Shown here piece after piece: positions 53,732 through 60,658 of a stretch of 64,000 nt of DNA; the first letter of the stretch is position 1, and every line of letters starts with the position of its first letter. The translations under genes and the position numbers were made by a program. Below the pieces are notes generated by a model. It searched no databases, was not told the DNA's origin, and was given only the letters and a program-made list of their open reading frames with translations. This DNA is from Proteus vulgaris (GTDB lineage Bacteria > Pseudomonadota > Gammaproteobacteria > Enterobacterales > Enterobacteriaceae): assembly GCF_016239305.1 (NCBI RefSeq), contig NZ_JAEHOQ010000012.1:54438-118437 (forward strand), in the 5' to 3' direction.

Positions 53732-56440
53732 TTAATTGTTACCTTGCTGCAGCAACTGTTGAATCCATTTATCCAGTTGAGTGATACGTTCTTTGATCTC
53801 TAATTCATTATGATTTTTTATGTCATGTTCTAAATATTCACAGCTTTCTCTGAGATATTCTAAATCTAACATGGCAAAAACCCCTTTTAGGCGATGAGCT
53901 GTCTGGGCTAGAGAATGAAAGTCTTTATTTGTTGCTTCTAAGTGTAGTTTCTCAACATCAATAGGAACAGTACTGATAAATAGTTCCTTATAATCACTAC
54001 CATTCAACTTCTTCCTATAATTATTAAGAATTACTTCGTAATTATCAAGGTTATTATTTTCATCCAAAATACTCTCTTCAGTTGTATCTAGAGAAAATGG
54101 CTCATTCTCTTCAATTAAATAAGTAATAGCTTCAATTAAAGGATCACCGAAGTTATAGTTACACTTTATTAAATCTTTTGATATTTTTTCAAATCCAACA
54201 ATAGAGCTCATTAATAATATTGTTGGGGACTCAGGACTATCATCCGGAGTATCTTTAAGTATGATATCGTATTCGGGATAAAGATTCTCTTTATTTTTAT
54301 CAAAGTATGTCGCGCCGTATTTATCAAGCTGTTGACAGATAATTTTTTCTATTTCAGGGTTTTTTATGGCGAGTTTTGCGCTTATTCCTTCCAATAATAC
54401 GTTAAAAGTTCGTTCTTCTGTATCTATATGCTGGTATGGGAGTACAATTCGGAAATGAGAACCAATACTTTCTTGGCTTTTAATTGTTAACTCACCCTGA
54501 ATTTTATTACATAACAAATGACATAAATAAAAAATAATTCCAGAATTGGAATAATATTTATCTCCCATTGCTTGCCCTAGGAATGGGTATTTTATATTGG
54601 CAATGTCTTGTGGTGTTAGCCCACTTCCGCTATCAATAATATCAATAAGTATTTCTTCTTTGTCTTTATTTTTAACTAAATTTAGATTAACAGTTATTTT
54701 TCCATAGTTAGTCGTACTAATGGCATAATTAATCAATGATAAAATAATCTTACTTAATGCAGGGCCATCATTAATTAAAAGTAAACCTGGCCTTATATTA
54801 TTATGGAAATAAAGGGTTAAACCTTTTCTTATCATAAATGGTGATGCAGTTATCAAAATAGATTCAACTAATGTCGAAAGCTCAAATTCATCCTTGTGAA
54901 TTTTCCATTCTTGATTTTCTAACTTATTAATTAACGTAATATTTTCTATCCATTCAGAAATATAATTTGTCTTTTCTAATAATAAGCTAAGCAATTGCTG
55001 ATGCGTACTTTCAGGCAATAGTTCTTTGAATTGATAAACCATCTCATTTATATCTTTGATTGGACGCATTAATTCTAGTGACATATTAGATAAGATCTTA
55101 CGTCGTGCGATGGTGTTTTTTTCATATTCTTGCTGTGCAAGTTGTAATTTTTTATTGATGAGTGCTTCGTTGTCTTTATTCAGAAATATGAATAATGACG
55201 TATTATCAATATTGCTGTTATTGCTGGTTCTAATCTCATAAATCTCATTGTTGATTGCTGTTTGGATTAAACCATTATGCTCAATCGCCATCTGTCGGAT
55301 CTTTGATAAATCGATATGAGGTAATAGTTTTTCAGCATGGCTGTTGCTAATAATTTTATGGTTGGAGGAAAAATTGTATACCAATAACCCAATAGGAAGA
55401 TTAGAAATGATGTCGTTAGTCATCTCTTCTTTGATGCGTAGATTACGAGTCATTGAGATGTACGGAAAAACATACTTGTTACGTATATAAATGTGTCCGA
55501 AAACAGAAACTGAAATAAAGGCAAGCAGGCTAATTAACAACCAGATGTTTTTATAAGCAATTTCTTTGATAATTAGTTTCAACGGATATTCATAAGAGAG
55601 TGAATAGGGAATGCCCGCAATAGGTTGAGAAAAAATCAAAGAAGAGCCATCGGTTGAAATTTCAATGCTGTTTTTATCATAGACCGACTGTTGGCCTGTT
55701 GGCAGTAATCTCAAGTAGTGTGGTGATAGTTCTGAAGGTAAAAAATTATTGATAGGTAAATCAAATGCGACCACGCTAGTAAGTTGCCCTGGCACATTAA
55801 ACATAATGCGGTAGGTATAGTAATAGATATTTTCTGTAGACATCTTTCTAATAGGGGAAAGACTCTCTTTTTCATCTAAAGCGGTTGATTGCATCAACAG
55901 TTCAGAGCGTTTGTTCTCAGCAGTTAAAGTTAGGTAGCTTTCTTTGTAACGAATTTCTGGTTTAAGCACGGAGTGAGTCGTAATTAAGATAAGATCATTT
56001 CCTTTACCATTTAGATAATAAAGTGAACTGTAATCATTACGTACACCCCAGATAATTTCGAGTGAATTTGCAAACCGTTGTGCTAGCTGGAACGTTTGTT
56101 CGTTAGGTTTACCAAATATAATGGCATCTACTGTTTGATCCCGACCTTCAAGCCAAAAGACATCAGAACGTAGTTTTATTGGGGTTAATGGTAAGGATGG
56201 AAAGACAGTTGTGTCTGATATTTTATTTGATAACTGAAAAAGCTGATTAGAATGATAACGGTAATCTTCAACCTGCAAAGCAAATTTATGAGTCGTGTTG
56301 TTGATAGCATTCTTTTTACTATCTAGCCAAGTATCAAAATAACTGTAAGCGTATAGAAAAAGTGATATGACCATAAAAAGAAGAAATAGGACATATAAGC
56401 GAGTTAGTGTATTTGGCTTGAGTTGGTTCAATGTACGCAT
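53732..56440 (-). CDS. rcsD: Phosphotransfer protein RcsD (RsbA of Proteus)
   Basis: Inner-membrane relay protein that takes phosphate from the RcsC receiver and hands it to RcsB. 902 residues (E. coli 890). Membrane helices at about 15-33 and 300-320 border a periplasmic domain. A degenerate kinase-like region lacks the phospho-accepting His, and the C-terminal HPt domain has His849 (LAQTAHRLKGVFAML). In P. mirabilis this gene is known as rsbA, a regulator of swarming and virulence. Confidence 0.95.
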   Translation of the reverse strand: MRTLNQLKPNTLTRLYVLFLLFMVISLFLYAYSYFDTWLDSKKNAINNTTHKFALQVEDYRYHSNQLFQLSNKISDTTVFPSLPLTPIKLRSDVFWLEGRDQTVDAIIFGKPNEQTFQLAQRFANSLEIIWGVRNDYSSLYYLNGKGNDLILITTHSVLKPEIRYKESYLTLTAENKRSELLMQSTALDEKESLSPIRKMSTENIYYYTYRIMFNVPGQLTSVVAFDLPINNFLPSELSPHYLRLLPTGQQSVYDKNSIEISTDGSSLIFSQPIAGIPYSLSYEYPLKLIIKEIAYKNIWLLISLLAFISVSVFGHIYIRNKYVFPYISMTRNLRIKEEMTNDIISNLPIGLLVYNFSSNHKIISNSHAEKLLPHIDLSKIRQMAIEHNGLIQTAINNEIYEIRTSNNSNIDNTSLFIFLNKDNEALINKKLQLAQQEYEKNTIARRKILSNMSLELMRPIKDINEMVYQFKELLPESTHQQLLSLLLEKTNYISEWIENITLINKLENQEWKIHKDEFELSTLVESILITASPFMIRKGLTLYFHNNIRPGLLLINDGPALSKIILSLINYAISTTNYGKITVNLNLVKNKDKEEILIDIIDSGSGLTPQDIANIKYPFLGQAMGDKYYSNSGIIFYLCHLLCNKIQGELTIKSQESIGSHFRIVLPYQHIDTEERTFNVLLEGISAKLAIKNPEIEKIICQQLDKYGATYFDKNKENLYPEYDIILKDTPDDSPESPTILLMSSIVGFEKISKDLIKCNYNFGDPLIEAITYLIEENEPFSLDTTEESILDENNNLDNYEVILNNYRKKLNGSDYKELFISTVPIDVEKLHLEATNKDFHSLAQTAHRLKGVFAMLDLEYLRESCEYLEHDIKNHNELEIKERITQLDKWIQQLLQQGNN

Positions 56441-56603
56441 TCAGTTTGCGAGCCTTTAAGAGACAATGTAGTTAAAAAAGAAAAGTTGAATAAACAATCA
56501 CCATTATTCAGCCATTATATTAACAGGTTATCGCTTTAAAAGGGATATTCGGATGAACTTTGAGCAAACAAACAAAAAAAACAGATTTTTTTACAATAGG
56601 AGC

Positions 56604-56632
56604 TAGACAGCGGGGTCAGAGATAGGCATAAT
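56604..56632 (+). promoter_or_regulatory. Promoter of the tRNA-Ser/tRNA-Thr unit
   Basis: TAGACA (56604-56609), 17 bases, CATAAT (56627-56632), followed by a GC-rich TCCGCGC discriminator typical of stable-RNA promoters under stringent control. The start would be near 56639, just before tRNA-Ser. Confidence 0.65.
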
Positions 56633-56642
56633 TCCGCGCTAT

Positions 56643-56731
56643 GGAAGGATGGCCGAGTGGCTGAAGGCAGCGGTCTTGAAAACCGCCGATGGGAAACCAT
56701 CCTAGAGTTCGAATCTCTATCCTTCCGCCAG
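56643..56731 (+). tRNA. tRNA-Ser (anticodon UGA)
   Basis: Acceptor arm GGAAGGA pairs with TCCTTCC at the 3' end, followed by G and an encoded CCA. The anticodon loop CTTGAAA has anticodon TGA. A long variable arm (GATGGGAAACCATC) and the T-loop TTCGAAT are present. This is the class II serine tRNA reading UCA. Confidence 0.97.
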
Positions 56732-56737
56732 AATTAG

Positions 56738-56812
<75 letters not shown>

Positions 56813-56817
56813 TATAA

Positions 56818-56854
56818 GAACCCGTTATCTCGTAAGAGATAGCGGGTTTTTTCT
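56818..56854 (+). terminator. Terminator after the tRNA unit
   Basis: An 11-base arm CCCGTTATCTC (56821-56831) pairs with GAGATAGCGGG (56836-56846) with one wobble, followed by TTTTTTC. Confidence 0.9.
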
Positions 56855-56942
56855 TTGGTTAAATCCTAATGCTAAAGCATGTATATACTAAAAAAACACC
56901 ACATAAATAAAAAGATGGTGGTGTTTTTGGGTATTACAATAA

Positions 56943-57680
56943 TTACCAGCCCATTACCGACCAGTTAAATACACGGCCCAAGATTTTTACTTCTTCTAAT
57001 GTGGAACGTTCATCAGGATAATCAATCGTATTATAACTACGAATGATAATAGTGTTATTGGGGAGTCGATGTAAAATTTTAACTCTTAAAAGATCGCCTT
57101 GTTGAATAGCATAAATACCGCCATCAACAATTTTTGTATGCCCTGTACTGATAGTCACTATAGAGCCATCAGGAATAACCGGAGACATACTGTCACCATG
57201 TACTTTAAAAGCAACGGCATCACTAGGTTGTACACCATAGCGATTAAATGTAGAACGAGAAAATCTCAACAATTCCACCTTTTGATTATCAGTGGTACAA
57301 CTTCCGAAACCGGCAGCTAATTCAATAGTAGTATAGAAGGGGATTTCAACTTCATCTCGTTCTATCGGTGTATTATTATCCCAATCATCAACCGGAGTCA
57401 TTTCATTTACTGAAACACCGTCATTTCTTTTTGCTCCTCGCCCATATTCTAACCATTCCGGTCGAATATCTAACCACTGGCTTAATGCTAAAATGTTAGT
57501 TGGATCAGGAATCGATTCACTGTTTAACCATTTCCACACTGCAGGTGCGCTGACTTTTATACCTTGTTGAGCTAACGCATCTGCAATTCTTTTGCCCAGC
57601 CCACGACCAGCAATCCCTGAATCTAAGCAAGCTTCTTGAAGCCTTTTTGTGAACTCCGTTTTATTATCATTTTTAACCAT
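56943..57680 (-). CDS. CI/LexA-type phage repressor with S24 peptidase domain
   Basis: 245 residues. The N-terminal HTH (about 25-75: GLGKRIADALAQQGIKVSAPAVWKWLN) is of the XRE type. The C-terminal half is a LexA-like self-cleaving domain: the cleavage bond is probably Ala123-Gly124 (ELAAGFG), catalytic Ser164 (HGDSMSPVI) and Lys201 (LRVKILHRL). Such repressors are inactivated by RecA during SOS. The gene is divergent from the antiterminator gene, with palindromic sites between them, so it should silence the block in undamaged cells. No Cro-like gene is present on the other side. Confidence 0.9.
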   Translation of the reverse strand: MVKNDNKTEFTKRLQEACLDSGIAGRGLGKRIADALAQQGIKVSAPAVWKWLNSESIPDPTNILALSQWLDIRPEWLEYGRGAKRNDGVSVNEMTPVDDWDNNTPIERDEVEIPFYTTIELAAGFGSCTTDNQKVELLRFSRSTFNRYGVQPSDAVAFKVHGDSMSPVIPDGSIVTISTGHTKIVDGGIYAIQQGDLLRVKILHRLPNNTIIIRSYNTIDYPDERSTLEEVKILGRVFNWSVMGW

Positions 57681-57687
57681 TGGTTAA
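57673..57687. promoter_or_regulatory. Candidate repressor operator 1
   Basis: TTAACC-ATT-GGTTAA, a perfect 6-bp inverted repeat with a 3-base centre. It covers the repressor start codon (57680-57678), so binding could autoregulate the repressor. Half-site TTAAC is shared with operator 2. Confidence 0.5.
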
Positions 57688-57700
57688 TTTCCTTTGCTAC

Positions 57701-57729
57701 TTGACGCCACTTTGGTTAAAATATAGCAT
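57701..57729 (+). promoter_or_regulatory. Candidate rightward promoter for the antiterminator gene
   Basis: TTGACG (57701-57706), exactly 17 bases, TAGCAT (57724-57729) on the plus strand. The -10 touches operator 2, as expected for a promoter blocked by the repressor. It would give a leader of about 180 bases before the antiterminator gene. Confidence 0.5.
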
Positions 57730-57744
57730 TAACTAATAGTTAAT
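57728..57744. promoter_or_regulatory. Candidate repressor operator 2
   Basis: ATTAACTAATAGTTAAT is a 17-bp palindrome, perfect except for its centre base. It overlaps the end of the candidate rightward promoter, and a further half-site GGTTAA lies in the promoter spacer (57714-57719). Confidence 0.55.
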
Positions 57745-57843
57745 AAAAGTGCGAGAAGTACAAAATAGTAACTAAATAAACCAATGCAAGAGTGGTAAGT
57801 AAAAATCACGTTGAGATAACGCCGTAAAATGCGGGTGATTTAG

Positions 57844-57942
57844 ATGCATAAATGCCATGCCTTGTCGTGGTACATGGATGACCAATTTAGTAATGATAGG
57901 AAATCAAAAGGAGCATTAAATGAGACTAGCAGACTTACCTAA
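57844..57942 (+). CDS. Possible 32-codon leader frame overlapping the antiterminator start
   Basis: An ATG frame (MHKCHALSWYMDDQF...) runs from 57844 across the start of the antiterminator gene and stops 22 bases inside it in another frame. There is no strong ribosome site in front of it. It could be a coupled leader peptide, a decayed phage gene or chance. Confidence 0.25.
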   Translation: MHKCHALSWYMDDQFSNDRKSKGALNETSRLT

Positions 57943-58735
57943 ATATTTTTCACCAAAAAGCATTGTATTAAGTGATGTAAGAACTGTTAAAGCGGTAGAT
58001 TCGCTTTCCGTAACTGATGTGATGACATCAATTAGCTTAGTTACGCGAAAAGGGCGCATGGGCATAGAGTTGTTTTTAGCTAAACATAATATTAGTCATC
58101 CAGATGAAGCGATAGAAAGTCTTTATCAATATGCACTAACTCAAGCATACCAATATAAAGCAATTGATAAACTAACTGAAAATGATAAAGCTAAGGTTTT
58201 ACATATTATTGCTAATTATGCCTTTCAAGATTATGCAAGAAGTGCAGCAAGCAAAAAAGCCTGCCCTGATTGCACCAATGGATTTATTGAAGTTGATATT
58301 TTTACTACCAAAAGTTATACCTCAAAACCCGTTAAAGGATTTGAGCGAGATCTTAAAAATGCACTTAAAATCAAACCTATAAGTAACACTTCTTACCGCG
58401 AAGTGAGAGAGACAACTCGTGTTATTTGCCCTACTTGTAAAGGGAAAGCTGAAATTCGCTTAGCTTGCCGTTGTCATGGTCGTGGCCAAGTTTTAGATAA
58501 AAAAGAGAGTGAAAAACAAGGTTTATCAGTTTTTAAACCTTGTGGTAAATGTGCAGGACGTGGATATCCTCGTTTAAAATTCAGTGAAGTATTAGCACAA
58601 GTACAAACAGTGGTGAGTGTTTCTAAAACAGTTGCATACAGTAACTATAAGGTATTATTTGAACATTTAGTGGAAGAATGCTTTAAAGAAGAGTCTTTAT
58701 CAGAAAAAATTCTTCAAGAAGTGACCGCGAAGTAA
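57920..58735 (+). CDS. Phage late antitermination protein Q
   Basis: 271 residues of the lambdoid Q 'Antiterm' type. The N-terminal helical half is followed by zinc-binding Cys clusters: C115xxC118, C170xxC173, C183xC185 and C208xxC211, the last three resembling DnaJ-like CxxCxGxG repeats (CPTCKGKA, CGKCAGRG). AAAAGGAGC precedes the ATG. Known for Q proteins: they load onto RNA polymerase paused at the late promoter and make it ignore downstream terminators. A late promoter and terminator follow directly, which supports the role. No lysis gene, holin or terminase follows. Confidence 0.85.
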   Translation: MRLADLPKYFSPKSIVLSDVRTVKAVDSLSVTDVMTSISLVTRKGRMGIELFLAKHNISHPDEAIESLYQYALTQAYQYKAIDKLTENDKAKVLHIIANYAFQDYARSAASKKACPDCTNGFIEVDIFTTKSYTSKPVKGFERDLKNALKIKPISNTSYREVRETTRVICPTCKGKAEIRLACRCHGRGQVLDKKESEKQGLSVFKPCGKCAGRGYPRLKFSEVLAQVQTVVSVSKTVAYSNYKVLFEHLVEECFKEESLSEKILQEVTAK

Positions 58736-58774
58736 TAATTTTCTCTATTTGTTTATTTTTATAGGAATTTACTA

Positions 58775-58803
58775 TTGACCTTTAGGAAGAATAAACATAC
58801 ACT
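58775..58803 (+). promoter_or_regulatory. Late promoter (pR'-like)
   Basis: TTGACC (58775-58780), exactly 17 bases, TACACT (58798-58803), 40 bases after the antiterminator stop. The start would be near 58810. In lambdoid phages Q engages here, at a promoter-proximal pause. A terminator lies about 45 bases further on. Confidence 0.7.
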
Positions 58804-58853
58804 ATCCCCACAGTGAGAGATTTGTACCTAAAGACCTCACAACAGAATATAAA

Positions 58854-58882
58854 TAGCCCCACTCTGAAGTGGGGCTTTTTTG
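58854..58882 (+). terminator. Terminator just after the late promoter (tR'-like)
   Basis: GCCCCACT (58856-58863) pairs with AGTGGGGC (58868-58875) and seven T follow. It would stop late transcription about 70 bases after the start unless the antiterminator acts. Confidence 0.88.
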
Positions 58883-58949
58883 TATCTGTATTTCACTAAC
58901 ATATATTCATGATGTTAGATAAATAAAATATAAAATATCTTTATTAAAA

Positions 58950-58985
58950 CAGGACTTAAAATAAGTCCTGCAAAAGAGTGTTTTT
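58950..58985 (+). terminator. Second hairpin in the late leader
   Basis: An exact 8-bp stem CAGGACTT (58950-58957) with its complement (58963-58970), loop AAAAT. The T-run (58981-58985) starts ten bases later, so it is a weak or non-canonical terminator. Confidence 0.4.
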
Positions 58986-59064
58986 GTATGAAAAGCATTT
59001 CAGTTAATTGTTGATAAATTATAGCTACAACTGAAGATATTAAAATTAAACGTAAATTAAATAT

Positions 59065-59088
59065 AAGCCACATAAGTGGCTTTTTTTA
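59065..59088 (+). terminator. Third hairpin in the late leader, classic terminator
   Basis: AAGCCAC (59065-59071) pairs with GTGGCTT (59076-59082), loop ATAA, followed by a T-run. It lies 25 bases before the tail tube gene, a second barrier to unmodified polymerase. Confidence 0.8.
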
Positions 59089-59112
59089 TTTCAAAAATAG
59101 AGGTTTTAAAAT

Positions 59113-59865
59113 ATGACGAATAATACAGATAACAAAGGGTTAGTAATGGGCAATGCTGGTATTTTACGTATTGCTAAAGGACATCCAAATCGTGTGCCAG
59201 AACAAAGTCAATTCTTACGACTAGGCGCTTTAACAAGTAAGTCATTTGATTTTGGTATGGAAACAGTAACATCGAATGCTGATGATACAAAAGGTTTAAC
59301 TGAATCAATTGTTACAGGTGCCGACTTTACTATTAGTTTCGATGGTGAACTGAAAAAGAAAGGTGTGACAGGCTCTACATCAGCTTTTGATGTTGCAAAG
59401 GAAATTTTAGATGAAGTAAAAACAAATAACCAACCTGCATATTGGGTTCAGCTTGATATGAAAGGTGATGGTTCTGATGTGGTTCAAGGTTACATGGCAT
59501 TTACATCATGGTCGATGGAGTTTCCAACGAAAGAGATTTCTACCTATTCTGGTGAGCTTAAAGTTTATGATGCTGATACTGTTGAATGGTTGCAAGAAGA
59601 AATTGTTGTACAAAGTATTGTTCTAGAACCAACAACTTTATCTGTTAAAGCAAATGAAGAAAAAACATTTATTGTGAAATTTATACCAACAAATGCCACT
59701 AACGGTAATTATGCTGTTGTTAGCGATAAAACAAATATTGCAACGGTTTCTCAAAGTGATGACATCGTTACTGTTCGTGGTATTGCTGCTGGTAATACAG
59801 TAATTACAGTAACATCTGAAGACGGTGCTAAGAGTGCAAGTTGTTCGGTGTCTATAGCTGAATAA
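59113..59865 (+). CDS. Phage major tail (tube) protein with C-terminal Ig-like domain
   Basis: 250 residues. Residues 1-160 have the shape of siphophage tail tube proteins of the TP901-1/lambda V-like group (GLVMGNAGILRIAKGHP, YWVQLDMKGDGSDVVQGYMAFTSWSMEFPTKEISTYSGELKVYD). Residues 165-250 form a bacterial Ig-like (BIG2) domain: IVLEPTTLSVKANEEKTF, IATVSQSDDIVTVRGIAAGNTVITVTS, SCSVSIAE. Lambda gpV likewise ends in an Ig-like domain displayed on the tail surface. AGAGG precedes the ATG. First structural gene after the late promoter. Confidence 0.85.
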   Translation: MTNNTDNKGLVMGNAGILRIAKGHPNRVPEQSQFLRLGALTSKSFDFGMETVTSNADDTKGLTESIVTGADFTISFDGELKKKGVTGSTSAFDVAKEILDEVKTNNQPAYWVQLDMKGDGSDVVQGYMAFTSWSMEFPTKEISTYSGELKVYDADTVEWLQEEIVVQSIVLEPTTLSVKANEEKTFIVKFIPTNATNGNYAVVSDKTNIATVSQSDDIVTVRGIAAGNTVITVTSEDGAKSASCSVSIAE

Positions 59866-59872
59866 TATTACA

Positions 59873-59894
59873 AAGGGTACTTTCGAGTACCCTT
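59873..59894 (+). terminator. Hairpin between tail tube and chaperone genes
   Basis: AAGGGTAC (59873-59880) pairs exactly with GTACCCTT (59887-59894), loop TTTCGA. The tail downstream is AT-rich but lacks a T-run, so it may only attenuate or stabilise the RNA. Confidence 0.45.
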
Positions 59895-59914
59895 GATAAT
59901 ATTTAGGAGGCTTT

Positions 59915-60616
59915 ATGACACCCATGCTAGAAATCGGTGAGATGGTTATCTCTACTGATAAAAAAGATTATTTTTTCCGCCCATCTTTCGCCAATATGAC
60001 TCGTATTGGCGATCCTAAACAGATTGTTGATATTTTTGCATTATTAAATGGTATTGAAATTCAAAATTTGCTTAGTCAAGCTATGATGAATTACCAAAAA
60101 ATACCCGACTGGTTATTTAAAATGATTAATAAACCAGTTTATGGTCGAAATATTCTTCAACTTGCTATGTTGGTCATGCAATCTTGTTGCAACGATGAAT
60201 GTGATGAAATAATCGGTGAATGGAAACCTGGAAAACGCGGTCTTGTTTATAAACAAGGCAAAATGCCTATTTCAGATATCATACTGATCGCACGAGAGTT
60301 ATTTACGCATGGCGTAATTGGAAAAGCAAAGATCCGTCAACTACAACGCAATGAAAATCAAAATGACTTTTCTGGTTCTTTTCTTTCTATTGAATACATT
60401 AGTGCCGCTAGAGCCCATTTTGGTATGACTCGTTATGATGCAGAGCAATTAACTATGACTGAATTTCAGTTGATGTTAAAAGCGAAATATCCAGATGAGA
60501 AAGGTTTCACTAAAGAAGAATATAACGCCATCATGGAAGAAGATGATAAGCGTAATGATGAGTTGACTAGTGGTAAACGACGACTAGTTAGCAGAAAAAG
60601 AAAATTATCTAACTAA
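59915..60616 (+). CDS. Putative phage tail assembly chaperone
   Basis: 233 residues between the tube and tape-measure genes, the position of lambda G/T. I recognise no catalytic motif. The N-terminus (MLEIGEMVISTDKKDYFFRPSFANMTRIG) looks like the tube-proximal chaperones of lambdoid siphophages, and the C-terminus is highly charged (EEDDKRNDELTSGKRRLVSRKRK). An AGGAGG site lies four bases before the ATG. No room exists for a separate T-type frame: a -1 shift near the A-rich end would add only a few residues. The assignment relies mainly on position. Confidence 0.65.
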   Translation: MTPMLEIGEMVISTDKKDYFFRPSFANMTRIGDPKQIVDIFALLNGIEIQNLLSQAMMNYQKIPDWLFKMINKPVYGRNILQLAMLVMQSCCNDECDEIIGEWKPGKRGLVYKQGKMPISDIILIARELFTHGVIGKAKIRQLQRNENQNDFSGSFLSIEYISAARAHFGMTRYDAEQLTMTEFQLMLKAKYPDEKGFTKEEYNAIMEEDDKRNDELTSGKRRLVSRKRKLSN

Positions 60617-60618
60617 TA

Positions 60619-60640
60619 TCCGCCATTGAGCGGTTTTTTT
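60619..60640 (+). terminator. Short terminator between chaperone and tape-measure genes
   Basis: CCGC-CATTGA-GCGG (60620-60633) is followed by seven T (60634-60640). The stem is only four to five pairs, so it would be weak. Confidence 0.5.
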
Positions 60641-60658
60641 ATTTTTGGAGATCCTCAA

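Larger units (their letters stand above)
58736..59112 (+). promoter_or_regulatory. Late leader region between antiterminator and tail genes
   Basis: 377 bases without a credible gene (the longest frame after an ATG is a few codons). It contains the late promoter and three hairpins, listed separately. The head-gene and lysis modules of a lambdoid phage would normally lie here. Confidence 0.7.

Noticed and set aside
58880..59112. A lysis gene (holin or endolysin) hidden between the antiterminator and tail genes
   Set aside because: No frame of useful length with a start codon exists on either strand; the sequence is hairpins and AT-rich leader.
60560..60640. Programmed -1 frameshift at the A-rich end of the tail chaperone gene
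   Set aside because: The -1 frame stops within about a dozen codons, so no T-like domain could be made.
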